The notes under the pieces are model-generated. The model was given only the letters and a program-made list of their open reading frames with translations, made no database searches and was not told the DNA's origin. The position numbers and the translations under genes were made by a program. 47,682 nucleotides of DNA, from NCBI GenBank assembly GCA_036752345.1, contig DAIOSV010000010.1:1-47682 (forward strand), in the 5' to 3' direction. Source of the DNA: UBA1715 sp036752345. GTDB lineage: Bacteria > Bacteroidota > Bacteroidia > Bacteroidales > UBA1715. Position 1 is the first letter of the stretch; each line of letters opens with the position of its first letter. This document shows, in pieces, positions 17,508 through 25,951 of the stretch.

Positions 17508-18194
17508 ATGAAAAAACATCTATTACTATTAATTTTTTTATTAATTGGTTATGTTTCTATGTCGCAGTCTTCACGTTTCGTATTCGTGTCGAGCGGTTTT
17601 AGTTTTTTAACCGATGTAAATATGAGTGCACCTAATTGGAATGACACCGTAATAAACAACGATGGCAATAATGGTGAGTCGTTTCAAACGTTGCAATACA
17701 ATTTTGTGAGTCTCATGATGTCAACACGATTTATGTTGATACCAATAACGTTAAATTCTTCATTGTCGGTTTCTGCTACTCCAACAATAAATTTTGGCGC
17801 AATTTATTCAACACAAAGTTTGGGAACGCGTTATGGTATGAATGTATGCGTTCCATTATTTTTAGATTTGAATATTGGAGCTGCGTCTCGGTATGTAGCT
17901 TCAAAAGATTGGGGTATAGTATTGGGTGCAGGGGCAGAGTATTGCTATTCTCCGGTAGTTTCATACGATTTATCAAATATGAATTATACCAATAAACAGT
18001 TCCAAAAATCATGGTGGTTACCAATGGCAAAAGTAGGTGTACGCTATTGGTCGAAAAAAAATAAAGTGAAAGAAGTCATTTTAAAGGTTGGATTTGGTGA
18101 AAAGCAAGAAGATTTTTATAACTTTGGCAAGTTTATAAAACAATATAAACCTATACATGTTGGTGTATCGTTTTTAAAAATAATAAATTATTAG
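17508..18194 (+). CDS. Exported protein, possible outer-membrane beta-barrel (paralog 1)
   Basis: The 228-residue protein starts with a signal peptide (MKKHLLLLIFLLIGYVSMSQ). The ATG at 17508 is chosen because it opens this peptide. The body alternates hydrophobic and polar residues and is rich in Gly, Ser and aromatics, as in small outer-membrane beta-barrels, and ends with SFLKIINY. It shares an aligned pattern with the next gene: SLSVSATPTINFG, PLFLDLNIGAASR, GAGAEY and SWWLPMAKVGVRYWSKK. The two are tandem duplicates that have diverged strongly. I do not recognise a named family. The gap to the next gene is 36 bp, so they are cotranscribed. Confidence 0.7.
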   Translation: MKKHLLLLIFLLIGYVSMSQSSRFVFVSSGFSFLTDVNMSAPNWNDTVINNDGNNGESFQTLQYNFVSLMMSTRFMLIPITLNSSLSVSATPTINFGAIYSTQSLGTRYGMNVCVPLFLDLNIGAASRYVASKDWGIVLGAGAEYCYSPVVSYDLSNMNYTNKQFQKSWWLPMAKVGVRYWSKKNKVKEVILKVGFGEKQEDFYNFGKFIKQYKPIHVGVSFLKIINY

Positions 18195-18230
18195 AAAAAG
18201 GATAGTAAGTTTTACAAAATTGAGAAATAT

Positions 18231-18983
18231 ATGAGACGTTTTATTCAATTATTGATTTGTTCGTTGGTTATTACATCAACTGCATTAGCTGGAGGTGGCA
18301 AAGGTTTTGCGAGTAAATTGTACTTCCAACTAGGCGGTACCATTGGCGCTGATGTGATGCGTTACGAAGGTATCTTTTGTAAAAATAGTATGGCATCTAA
18401 TATCCAACCAATTCCATTTTCTGCAACCAATGTGAATTATGCAACATTGATGGGTGTTGGCCGAGTAAATTTCTTGGAAATATCAAACAATGCATCATTG
18501 TCATTAGCAATGAGACCAAATATTAGTTTCGGTCGTGCTTATGGAGACGGTGGTGGAACTACTACTATGATTCGTTTGCCATTTACGTTGGATTTTAATT
18601 CAGGTGCTGCTGCAACAGTTTCTACTCGTGCAAAAACAGGTTTTTCATTTGGCGTAGGAGCTGAGTTTATAAAATATCCATTAGGAAATGCTGTAGATGT
18701 TGCTGCTGAAAAAGACGCAACCGGAGTAAATACTAATACCGGTCGTTATATTAATATGAAAGCAGCTTGGTGGCAACCTGTTGCTGTAGTAGGAGTTAAA
18801 TTTTTCGGAAAACATTATTTATGTAGAGAGTTGAATTTTAAAGCTTCTTTTTGCTCAATGGGAGAACTCGATAACCAAACTACAATCAATACAAATAATA
18901 ATGGTCAGTCATTGTATGGAACAATCTATGATTGGAAAACAGTTGGTTTAACCATTTCATTCTTGCAATACCTTAACTATTAA
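18231..18983 (+). CDS. Exported protein, possible outer-membrane beta-barrel (paralog 2)
   Basis: The 250-residue protein has a signal peptide (MRRFIQLLICSLVITSTALA) and a Gly-rich beta-like body. It aligns along its length with the protein encoded just upstream: SLSLAMRPNISFG, PFTLDFNSGAAATV, GVGAEF, AAWWQPVAVVGVKFFGK and the ending SFLQYLNY. A strong terminator at 19006-19032 ends the unit. The conserved double Trp before Leu/Gln-Pro and the C-terminal aromatic are shared features of the pair. The family is unknown. An outer-membrane location is an inference from the signal peptide and strand pattern. Confidence 0.7.
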   Translation: MRRFIQLLICSLVITSTALAGGGKGFASKLYFQLGGTIGADVMRYEGIFCKNSMASNIQPIPFSATNVNYATLMGVGRVNFLEISNNASLSLAMRPNISFGRAYGDGGGTTTMIRLPFTLDFNSGAAATVSTRAKTGFSFGVGAEFIKYPLGNAVDVAAEKDATGVNTNTGRYINMKAAWWQPVAVVGVKFFGKHYLCRELNFKASFCSMGELDNQTTINTNNNGQSLYGTIYDWKTVGLTISFLQYLNY

Positions 18984-19005
18984 TACAATATTTAAATTAA
19001 TATAA

Positions 19006-19032
19006 ATGCCGAGTTTGCGCTCGGCATTTTTT
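19006..19032 (+). terminator. Intrinsic terminator after the paralogous envelope genes
   Basis: ATGCCGAG pairs with CTCGGCAT over a six-base loop, followed by a run of T (TTTTT). It begins 22 bp after the stop at 18983. An in-frame ATG of the next gene lies in this stem and is therefore not the true start. Confidence 0.9.
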
Positions 19033-19038
19033 ATATCT

Positions 19039-20355
19039 ATGAATACGTTTTCTTTATCAGAATTTGGAACAAAATCGTTGATACCGTCTCCTATAAATCA
19101 AATGACGGCATCGTTCTCAAAAGATTTTAGACAAGGAGTTGATATTAATTTAGGCGTTGGATATGTAAACGATGAAACAATTCCCCATGAAAAACTACAA
19201 CAATGTCTGCAGTATGTGTTGAACTATACAGAGCTATACAAAAATGCGCTAAATTATGGTTCCGCAGAAGGTTCTGCTAACTTAATACATGCGCTTCGTA
19301 ACTATTACAGAGAAAACAACATTGGAAGTATTCCACCGTCTTTATTAGAGAAAAAGAAGTTTTGTATTGGTGCCAATGGTGCTACAAGTATATTGGATGC
19401 CTTTGCCGCTATTATGCCCAAAGGTATTGTAATTACTACCGATCCTAATTACTACATATATACAGAAACATTGGTTCGCAATGGATTTACCTTGTGTGCA
19501 ATTCCTGAAGATTCACATGGTATGCGAATTGATGTGCTTCAAGAAAAGCTTACAGAAATAGACGTTACAAACATTAGTTTCGTGTATATAGTAACTGTAA
19601 ATAATCCTTCTTCCATTATTTTACCCAATGATCGAAGGGAAGCCGTAGTATCAATAATAACAGATTTATCGCATCGAATAGGTCGAAAGATTCCAATCAT
19701 TTTTGATAAAGCATATGAAGATATTATTTTTGACACTACCATACCATCACCTGTTTCCGGTTTAGTGTACGATAAAGAGGGACTTGTGATAGAGCTAGGA
19801 ACACTGTCAAAAATTATCGCTCCTGCTTTGCGCATCGGATACGCTATAGGCGAAGATTCTGAATTAATGCAGTCGTTGATACAAAAAACGAGCGATATCG
19901 GTTTTAGCGCATCACTCATGAATGAAGAAATGGCCGCTCGCTTTATTGATGCCTATATTGTAGGTCATGCTCGTGAAGTACAACAAGGATATAGGGCAAA
20001 AGCAATCAAGTTAAAGGAATTGATAGACAAGCATTTGGGGAAATACCTTTCTCACTATTCTGGTGGTCAAGCCGGTTTTTATTTTTACTTGACGTTTGCC
20101 AACATCGAGACAGATGTAAAATCAATGTTTTTTCAGTATTTATCGCGAACAACCGGCAATCAAGAGATTGATGGCAATCCTACTAAAAACCCACGTTTGA
20201 TTTATGTACCGGGAGAATTCTGTGTGTCGGATGCTGCACAGCAAATGGGCAAATATCAGTTGCGTATTTCCTATGGCTACGAAGATATTTCCGAGTTAGA
20301 GCGTGCCGTGATTTTAATGAAAGATGCCGTGGAATATGTGTTAGCACGTCGTTAG
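19039..20355 (+). CDS. PLP-dependent aminotransferase, class I/II
   Basis: The 438-residue protein is a fold-type I aminotransferase. The Schiff-base lysine is Lys258 in ELGTLSKIIAPALRIGYAI. NNPSS (188-192) and IFDKAYED (221-228, Asp223 and Tyr226) bind the cofactor. ALNYGSAEGSANLIHALRNY (70-89) is the N-terminal family motif. The sequence resembles the 2-aminoadipate/MocR-like group (compare GTFSK..APGLR), but no DNA-binding domain is present and the substrate is not clear. The ATG at 19039 is used because the ATG at 19006 is inside the terminator stem. Its stop overlaps the convergent acyltransferase stop by 4 bp. Confidence 0.85.
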   Translation: MNTFSLSEFGTKSLIPSPINQMTASFSKDFRQGVDINLGVGYVNDETIPHEKLQQCLQYVLNYTELYKNALNYGSAEGSANLIHALRNYYRENNIGSIPPSLLEKKKFCIGANGATSILDAFAAIMPKGIVITTDPNYYIYTETLVRNGFTLCAIPEDSHGMRIDVLQEKLTEIDVTNISFVYIVTVNNPSSIILPNDRREAVVSIITDLSHRIGRKIPIIFDKAYEDIIFDTTIPSPVSGLVYDKEGLVIELGTLSKIIAPALRIGYAIGEDSELMQSLIQKTSDIGFSASLMNEEMAARFIDAYIVGHAREVQQGYRAKAIKLKELIDKHLGKYLSHYSGGQAGFYFYLTFANIETDVKSMFFQYLSRTTGNQEIDGNPTKNPRLIYVPGEFCVSDAAQQMGKYQLRISYGYEDISELERAVILMKDAVEYVLARR

Positions 20356-21719
20356 TCAATACACTTTGTGTATGCGTTTTCTATAGCATCGTGTTGCTCT
20401 ATAAGTTTTTGAATATCCGCATTTTTTGAGGCATACCCAAAGTTGAAGCGGAATGCTTGTATCGTTCTTTTCAAAAGACGAGGATAGTCTATAAAGATAG
20501 TCCAAAGGAAATACAAAGAAGCAATCATAAAGAACACTGTCCACCATGGAAGCGGCACGAATATGAGCCAAAGTGCAATATAGAGACCATGAATGATTGT
20601 TTTAATGAGAGCTCCGCAGACAAACATTATTGAGTTTTTGAACTGAGGATCTTTTGTGAGAGTTTTTCCTAGTTTTACCATTGCCGCATAATTAATTATG
20701 TGAACCGCGGTGCCTATGATGAAGAGAGGGAACAAGGCGATTAATTTCATGCAATTCCATATGACATTGAAAGCATCAGATCCTTTTTGTTCAACAAGTG
20801 TATTTGAAAAATCAGTGCGTATAAGAGCCTTTTCGTATTCATCTACAATTCGTTTTATATCTGAAAGGAATGATGGATTTTTCTCAGTCTCCTTTTCTAT
20901 AATCTCAACCGTTTTTTTATCAGCAAGGAATTCCCGTTCTTGTTTGTTCCCTGAGAAAGAGAATTTTTCTGACGTCTTTTTTCTGCATATAATGCGAAGG
21001 CCTTCTGCCGTGTAATATGTCTCATCGGTTTGAGGAATGTCTATCATTGTCTCTCGCATTCCTTTTTCAATCGCATCTTTAATTTCGTTTTCAGCTACTT
21101 GTGGATTTTCTTGGAGTGAATTAAAGAATTGTCGCATAGGAATTGGTTCGCCTATCTTAATAAAGATATTCGTACGAATGTCTTGGTAATCATCATAATA
21201 TATGCCTACCGGGTTGACATTGATATCCATGTCGTAGTTATTTTTCTCTTCGGCAAGACAAACAATTCTAGGGATAGCTTTGCGTGTAGGACGTAGTCGG
21301 CGAAACCCCCAGTGCGTACCTTCAGGAAAGATTCCTACAAGTTTTTTGTTCGAAATAATTTCAACTACTTTTTCAAAGATTATATCATTTTCGCCAAGGT
21401 TTTTCACCCCATCACGTTTGCGAAAAATAGGTAATATTTTGAACCAGTGGAGTATAGGAATAAGAAACTTCTTATTGTAAAGATCGGCTCTTGCTAACCA
21501 TGAAATTTGGCGAAACACTGTACCACACAATATTAACGGGTCCATGGCCGTATTTTGGTGGTTTATTGCAAGAATTGTTGGTGTTTTCCTATCAATATTC
21601 TGTTTCCCGACAATCGTAATGTCTTTGTACCAAAATTTGAACCAAGGGAGAAACCATGTGTTCCGAATAAATGTATGCGTGAACGAGAATTTTTCCGGTG
21701 TTCCTAGGTCCAATTTCAT
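20352..21719 (-). CDS. 1-acylglycerol-3-phosphate acyltransferase-like protein (PlsC family)
   Basis: The 455-residue protein has the PlsC/GPAT acyltransferase blocks in its first 210 residues: NHQNTAMDP (His54 and Asp60, the five-residue spacing seen in many Bacteroidetes members), FRKRDG, FPEGTHWGF (131-139) and VNPVGIYYDD. The enzyme would transfer a fatty acyl chain to glycerol phosphate, lysophosphatidate or a related acceptor at the inner membrane. The C-terminal third holds about three hydrophobic helices (from about residue 325), which is longer than typical PlsC (about 240 aa). It lies 12 bp downstream of lpxD in the same operon, so a role in envelope lipid synthesis is plausible. 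The exact acceptor is not known. Confidence 0.85.
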   Translation of the reverse strand: MKLDLGTPEKFSFTHTFIRNTWFLPWFKFWYKDITIVGKQNIDRKTPTILAINHQNTAMDPLILCGTVFRQISWLARADLYNKKFLIPILHWFKILPIFRKRDGVKNLGENDIIFEKVVEIISNKKLVGIFPEGTHWGFRRLRPTRKAIPRIVCLAEEKNNYDMDINVNPVGIYYDDYQDIRTNIFIKIGEPIPMRQFFNSLQENPQVAENEIKDAIEKGMRETMIDIPQTDETYYTAEGLRIICRKKTSEKFSFSGNKQEREFLADKKTVEIIEKETEKNPSFLSDIKRIVDEYEKALIRTDFSNTLVEQKGSDAFNVIWNCMKLIALFPLFIIGTAVHIINYAAMVKLGKTLTKDPQFKNSIMFVCGALIKTIIHGLYIALWLIFVPLPWWTVFFMIASLYFLWTIFIDYPRLLKRTIQAFRFNFGYASKNADIQKLIEQHDAIENAYTKCID

Positions 21720-21731
21720 AGTCGATGAAAA

Positions 21732-22781
21732 TTACTTGTTAAGTTGTGATTTTAATTCAGCTACTTGTTTCTCGAGTGTTCTCAACTCTTGAACAATTTT
21801 GTTGAGGTTGCGGAAATGAATGTAGGCGCGTTTGTATTCGTGTCCGTCAAAACTTGGAGCACCCATTTGTTGGCTATTATCCGGAATATCGTTTACCACA
21901 CCTGTTTTTGCCGCCATATGTACGTTATTGCCAATTTTTAAATGTCCGGCAACACCAGTTTGGCCGCCAATCATGCAATTGTTCCCAACTTTTGTAGAAC
22001 CAGCAATACCAGATTGTCCTGCAATTACGCAGTCGGAGCCAATTTGACAGTTGTGACCTATTTGAATCAAATTGTCAATTTTTGTTCCTTTTTCAATAAT
22101 TGTTGAACCCATTGTAGCTCTATCAATAGTGGCATTTGCGCCAATTTCTACGTTCTCTTTAAGAATAACGTTACCGGTTTGTGGTATTTTCATATATGAG
22201 CCGTCTTCTATAGGAGCAAAACCAAAACCATCAGAACCAACTATTGATCCGGGTTGAAGAATGCAATTGTCCCCAATTTCGCAGGAATCAAGTATGATAG
22301 AGCCTGCGTGAATAAGACAATTCTTTCCAATTTTTGCAAAAGGATAAATGGTTACGTTAGGATATATTTTAGTGCCTTCACCAATTTCAACATTTTCTCC
22401 AACAGACACAAAATCACCGATATATACATTTTTCCCAATTTTTGCTTTGCGGTGTATGCGAGCTTTACGAGAAACTCCTTTCAGATTTTTATCTTGTTTT
22501 TCTTTTGCATAGAAAACCAACAATTTTGTAAAAGAAGAGTATGGGTCGTCTACTCTAATGAGTGTTGATGAAATAGGATGTTCCGGTACAAACGTTTTAC
22601 TACAAACTATTGCCGTAGCATTTGTTGTGTAAATATATGGAGTGTATTTGGGATTAGCCAAAAAGGTTATTGAACCTTCTTTTCCTTCTTCAATTTTTGA
22701 AACTCTGACGATTTTTGCATTTTCATCGCCGTCCACTACACCATTAAGTGCTTGTGCTATACGTAATGCTGTGAATTCCAT
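21732..22781 (-). CDS. lpxD: UDP-3-O-(3-hydroxyacyl)glucosamine N-acyltransferase
   Basis: The 349-residue enzyme performs the third step of lipid A synthesis, moving a 3-hydroxyacyl chain from ACP to the glucosamine amine. The N-terminal uridine-binding domain (about 1-100) is followed by a left-handed beta-helix of hexapeptide repeats (about 105-300). The catalytic His is His243 in IQIGHNCQIGSD. The C-terminal helix carries EYKRAYIHFRNL and a short coiled tail. The length fits the family. The gene is first in a two-gene operon with the acyltransferase and is divergent from a propeller lipoprotein gene. A promoter with both boxes is seen upstream. Confidence 0.97.
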   Translation of the reverse strand: MEFTALRIAQALNGVVDGDENAKIVRVSKIEEGKEGSITFLANPKYTPYIYTTNATAIVCSKTFVPEHPISSTLIRVDDPYSSFTKLLVFYAKEKQDKNLKGVSRKARIHRKAKIGKNVYIGDFVSVGENVEIGEGTKIYPNVTIYPFAKIGKNCLIHAGSIILDSCEIGDNCILQPGSIVGSDGFGFAPIEDGSYMKIPQTGNVILKENVEIGANATIDRATMGSTIIEKGTKIDNLIQIGHNCQIGSDCVIAGQSGIAGSTKVGNNCMIGGQTGVAGHLKIGNNVHMAAKTGVVNDIPDNSQQMGAPSFDGHEYKRAYIHFRNLNKIVQELRTLEKQVAELKSQLNK

Positions 22782-22797
22782 TCCTTTAATTTTTTAG

Positions 22798-22828
22798 CAA
22801 AATTACACATATTTATGTCTCTTGCAAC
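22798..22828 (-). promoter_or_regulatory. Promoter of lpxD operon
   Basis: On the minus strand GTTG (22828-22825) and TAATTTTG (22805-22798) are 19 bases apart. They match the Bacteroidetes -33 TTTG (3 of 4) and -7 TAnnTTTG (full). The lpxD ATG follows 16 bases later. Confidence 0.65.
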
Positions 22829-22872
22829 CCAAGAAATATAAAAACTTCGGCACAATCTCTATGGAAATTAGC

Positions 22873-22880
22873 TATCTTTG
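22873..22880 (+). promoter_or_regulatory. -7 promoter box of the propeller lipoprotein gene
   Basis: TATCTTTG fully matches TAnnTTTG and ends 8 bases before the ATG at 22889. The transcript would have almost no leader. A -33 element at the right spacing is not evident. Confidence 0.5.
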
Positions 22881-22888
22881 TTTCTAAT

Positions 22889-23977
22889 ATGAAAACTTGG
22901 CATTACATAGTAGTCGTTGTTTTTTTGATTTTGTCTTCTTGCGTAACGCATGAAGGTTTGATATCTATGTCGAGTAGTGGAAAATTCCAAATTACAACAA
23001 TACAATTAAAAGGCGCCGTATTTTCATCACCAATACAGGTAGGGTACAATAGCGTTGTGCTTGGAACTCATCGTCGTTCTATTTATTTTTTGACTCCTGA
23101 TTCCATTATGAATATGTTCCGAACCAAATTTTGGGTTCATGCTACTCCGGCCATAGTGTATGATTCATTGGTTTCTATAGGTTCGTATGATGGAAATATG
23201 TATTTCTTCAACCAGAGAGGGGACTTAAAGAAAAAAGTGCGTCCCGGTGGAAGAATTTTTACTAATCCGGTGCAGCTTGACTCTCTTTGGATGGTCTTTG
23301 CTACAGGTCTAAAGGGTCTTTGCTATTATAATCTTGCCACCGATAGCTTGTTTTCTTCCAAAATAAACCATTTAACCCATGGAAGCCCTATGGTATTGGG
23401 AGATAAAGAAGTTTGCGTGGGCAGTAATGATAAAACATTGTATTTCTTTGACAAAGTTGGAAATATATTGTCATCGTATAAAACTGGTGGATGGATTATG
23501 CATTCGAAGCCAATGGCGCAGTGCGATTCGGTTGTTGTTGTTGGTTCATATGACAATAATATTTACTCAGTTTCTTCAAGAGGGCGTTTGATGTGGGCAT
23601 TTAAAACTAATGGCAAAATACATGCTTCGCCGCAACAGTTTTCCAATGGAAATATAATTTGTGGTTCATTCGATAAAAATATTTATGTGCTTGATAAAAA
23701 CGGGCACGAAGTGGGTAGGGTTCAAACCGGCGATAAAGTAATTTCTTCGGCTGCAATAATTGATGGGAAATACGCCGTAGTAGGCTCCTGCGATGGAAAT
23801 CTCTATATTATTGATGCAAAGGGCAACGTGCTTGATTCTGTGCCAGTAGGAGGCCGAATATTTTCTTCTCCTATCTCTTTAAGTGATGGCTCAATATTTT
23901 GTGCAACAATGAAAGGGAGCGCTATGTTTATAAGATTGGCAGACTACTACAATACCCCTTCATCGCAGAAACTATAA
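22889..23977 (+). CDS. PQQ-like beta-propeller lipoprotein (BamB-like)
   Basis: The 362-residue protein has a lipoprotein signal ending in LILSSC with Cys18 as the lipidation site. The rest consists of eight similar repeats ending in patterns such as VVLGTHRRSIYFL, VSIGSYDGNMYFF, VCVGSNDKTLYFF, VVVGSYDNNIYSV, IICGSFDKNIYVL and AVVGSCDGNLYII. This is the beta-propeller of PQQ-binding-like proteins, and eight repeats match the eight blades known for BamB. The fold suggests a protein-binding scaffold on the periplasmic side of a membrane, and not an enzyme. A role in outer-membrane protein assembly is only a guess. The gene end overlaps the convergent radC end by 31 bp. Confidence 0.78.
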   Translation: MKTWHYIVVVVFLILSSCVTHEGLISMSSSGKFQITTIQLKGAVFSSPIQVGYNSVVLGTHRRSIYFLTPDSIMNMFRTKFWVHATPAIVYDSLVSIGSYDGNMYFFNQRGDLKKKVRPGGRIFTNPVQLDSLWMVFATGLKGLCYYNLATDSLFSSKINHLTHGSPMVLGDKEVCVGSNDKTLYFFDKVGNILSSYKTGGWIMHSKPMAQCDSVVVVGSYDNNIYSVSSRGRLMWAFKTNGKIHASPQQFSNGNIICGSFDKNIYVLDKNGHEVGRVQTGDKVISSAAIIDGKYAVVGSCDGNLYIIDAKGNVLDSVPVGGRIFSSPISLSDGSIFCATMKGSAMFIRLADYYNTPSSQKL

Positions 23978-24633
23978 TAGTCATTCCCTGAAATAATTAC
24001 ATGGTCAAGAAATCGGCAGTCAATGAGTTTCATAGTTTCAGCAATTTGTTTTGTTAAACGAATGTCTTCGGGGCTCGGATTTTTGTTTTCTGCAGGGTGA
24101 TTGTGAGAAACTACAAGTCCTGTAGCAAATAGCGATATTGCATGGCGGGCAATGATTTTTGTGTCAACCACCGTACGTGTTATCCCGCCTGAACTTATTT
24201 GTTTTTCGCCGATAATGATATTTTTGTTGTTGAGATAAATAGCCCAAAATTCTTCATGTTTAATGTCTCCTATTCGAGGGTACATCAGTTTGAAAATATC
24301 GCTACTAGAGCATATCGATTTCTTTTGTTTTATTTCGGCAGAATTTCTTCGTCTTCCTAATTCAAAGGCGGCTAGGAGTGATATTGCTTTTGCATCGCCA
24401 ATGCCTTTGATTTGTTTAAATTGGTCAAGAGAAAATTTCCCAAGTTCGTTGAGATCATTGTGAGCCAACGCAAAAATTTTCTTTGCTAAGTCAATGGCAG
24501 ATGTGTTCTGAGTACCGCTTCCTAATATGATAGCGATAAGTTCTGTTTCTGTGAGAGCAGAGCATCCTTTTAGGAGCGCTTTTTCTCGTGGACGGTCTTC
24601 TTCCGCCCAATTTTTAATTGAGGTGTATTCCAT
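23947..24633 (-). CDS. radC: RadC-family (JAB domain) protein
   Basis: The 228-residue protein has an N-terminal helix-hairpin-helix (IKGIGDAKAI, residues 75-84) and a C-terminal JAMM/MPN-plus metalloprotease-like domain. SHNHPAENKNPSPED gives His177, His179 and Asp190, with Glu128 as the likely fourth residue. The domain layout and length are standard for RadC. The link to DNA repair is old and doubtful, and the biochemical role is unsettled. The gene starts right after a strong terminator, so it must have its own promoter or depend on read-through. The last 31 bp overlap the convergent propeller gene. Confidence 0.93.
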   Translation of the reverse strand: MEYTSIKNWAEEDRPREKALLKGCSALTETELIAIILGSGTQNTSAIDLAKKIFALAHNDLNELGKFSLDQFKQIKGIGDAKAISLLAAFELGRRRNSAEIKQKKSICSSSDIFKLMYPRIGDIKHEEFWAIYLNNKNIIIGEKQISSGGITRTVVDTKIIARHAISLFATGLVVSHNHPAENKNPSPEDIRLTKQIAETMKLIDCRFLDHVIISGNDYYSFCDEGVL

Positions 24634-24646
24634 TATGTTGCGGCAA

Positions 24647-24687
24647 TAAAAAAAATAAGGAATTGATTGTGGTTGTCAATTCCTTAT
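24647..24687 (-). terminator. Intrinsic terminator after the FISUMP lipoprotein gene
   Basis: On the minus strand ATAAGGAATTGA pairs with TCAATTCCTTAT (12 bp, perfect) over a nine-base loop, followed by eight T (24654-24647). It lies 8 bp after the stop at 24696. Confidence 0.92.
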
Positions 24688-24695
24688 GGTTATGT

Positions 24696-25940
24696 TTAGT
24701 CTTTAAAGCATCGAATGCTTAATCCTGATTTTTCGTACATTTTAAAACGAACAATACCGGTGTAGCTTGTATCAATTTGACGAACCCAAACGTAATCTCC
24801 TTTTGAGTCGGTGCCGGTAGTAGAAGACCAATATACACCAGCTTCTCCTAACTGAGCATAGGTTCCATTAATACTTGCATATCCTCCGAAATCAAATCCG
24901 TAGTTGTCAACTAATTTTTTTACAATGTTTGCATCAGCGCCTCTTGTTGTTTCTGATTCTCCGCTTTTGGTAAGGTCTGTGGCCGACATACCTAACGATT
25001 TCTCAAAAATCATCCATTCAACGTCTGAAGGAATGTGATATCCATTGGGGCATATTCCTTGCACATTTTGAATTTTTCCACTTGCTACGAGTGCATCATA
25101 TTGTGTAAGTATTGTTTTTGAAACCGAAGAAGCTATTTCAGCAGATAATTCAGAAGCAATTTTTTGCGATGTTGACTCGGCAATACTTGTTAAATCATAG
25201 GCTGATATTTTGTCATATAAACCTGCATCACTAACTGCTTTTGCAATGGCAGTAGCTACGCTTGTTTTTAGGAGCAATTCAACGTCTGTAATGTTTATGC
25301 CTTCATCTGATTCGTAAAGAGCTTTTCCCAATGCTTCTACAATTGCGTCTTTTATGCTTGTGACAACAAAACTCTCTCCAATTTGTTTGTTTGCTGCCGT
25401 TTCTATAGCAGTTTCTGTTTCTTGTGCGTATTTGTTGGAATATATTGTAGCATAGGATTCTATGCTAGAAGAGCTTCGTATGTCTTCAATATAGTCAGGA
25501 ATGTTGTTGTTGTTTACATCAATACTTGTGTTAGAACTGCTTGATGAAGAAATTGATTCCTGAGAGGTATTGATACTTGTTTCAAATGCGTATAGACCGC
25601 CATTCCGTGAGCAATATTTCTCTAAATTGCGGTAGCATAATTTTTCACCAACAATCACGCCTTCGTCTGACGGAGAGCCTGTTTGTTCCGTTCCTCCATA
25701 GAATGGTCCACCATCGGGTGCTTGTGTGATGTTTAAGTTTGTGCCCAATATACAGATTGTCTTGTCTTGGTCATCAATCACACCATCGCCGTTTGAATCA
25801 TAGCGCACTGGCTCTGTTACTTTTAGCAATTCTCCTTGATATTCTATATATCCATCTGGAGTTTCAGATGGTTTATTTCTATGACAAGACATAGATAGAA
25901 TGAGAGAAGACCCGATAGCAATGAAGATGATTGGTTTCAT
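24696..25940 (-). CDS. FISUMP-domain lipoprotein with a helical insertion
   Basis: The 414-residue protein has a lipoprotein signal (LILSMSC, Cys19). An EF-hand-like calcium motif DSNGDGVIDDQD is at residues 48-59. Two separated blocks match the Fibrobacter succinogenes major paralogous domain: KLCYRNLEKYCSRNGGLYAF (100-119), then GICPNGYHIPSDVEW (295-309), GVYWSSTT (368-375) and SGLSIRCF (405-412). In usual members the blocks are only tens of residues apart. Here about 165 residues lie between them: a Ser-rich stretch, a second Asp/Asn-rich motif (DVNNNNIPDYIED, 141-153) and Ala/Ser/Ile-rich helices. The protein is probably surface-exposed, with unknown function. The gene lies 11 bp after pyrH. 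Confidence 0.82.
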   Translation of the reverse strand: MKPIIFIAIGSSLILSMSCHRNKPSETPDGYIEYQGELLKVTEPVRYDSNGDGVIDDQDKTICILGTNLNITQAPDGGPFYGGTEQTGSPSDEGVIVGEKLCYRNLEKYCSRNGGLYAFETSINTSQESISSSSSSNTSIDVNNNNIPDYIEDIRSSSSIESYATIYSNKYAQETETAIETAANKQIGESFVVTSIKDAIVEALGKALYESDEGINITDVELLLKTSVATAIAKAVSDAGLYDKISAYDLTSIAESTSQKIASELSAEIASSVSKTILTQYDALVASGKIQNVQGICPNGYHIPSDVEWMIFEKSLGMSATDLTKSGESETTRGADANIVKKLVDNYGFDFGGYASINGTYAQLGEAGVYWSSTTGTDSKGDYVWVRQIDTSYTGIVRFKMYEKSGLSIRCFKD

Positions 25941-25951
25941 TTGGTATAGTT

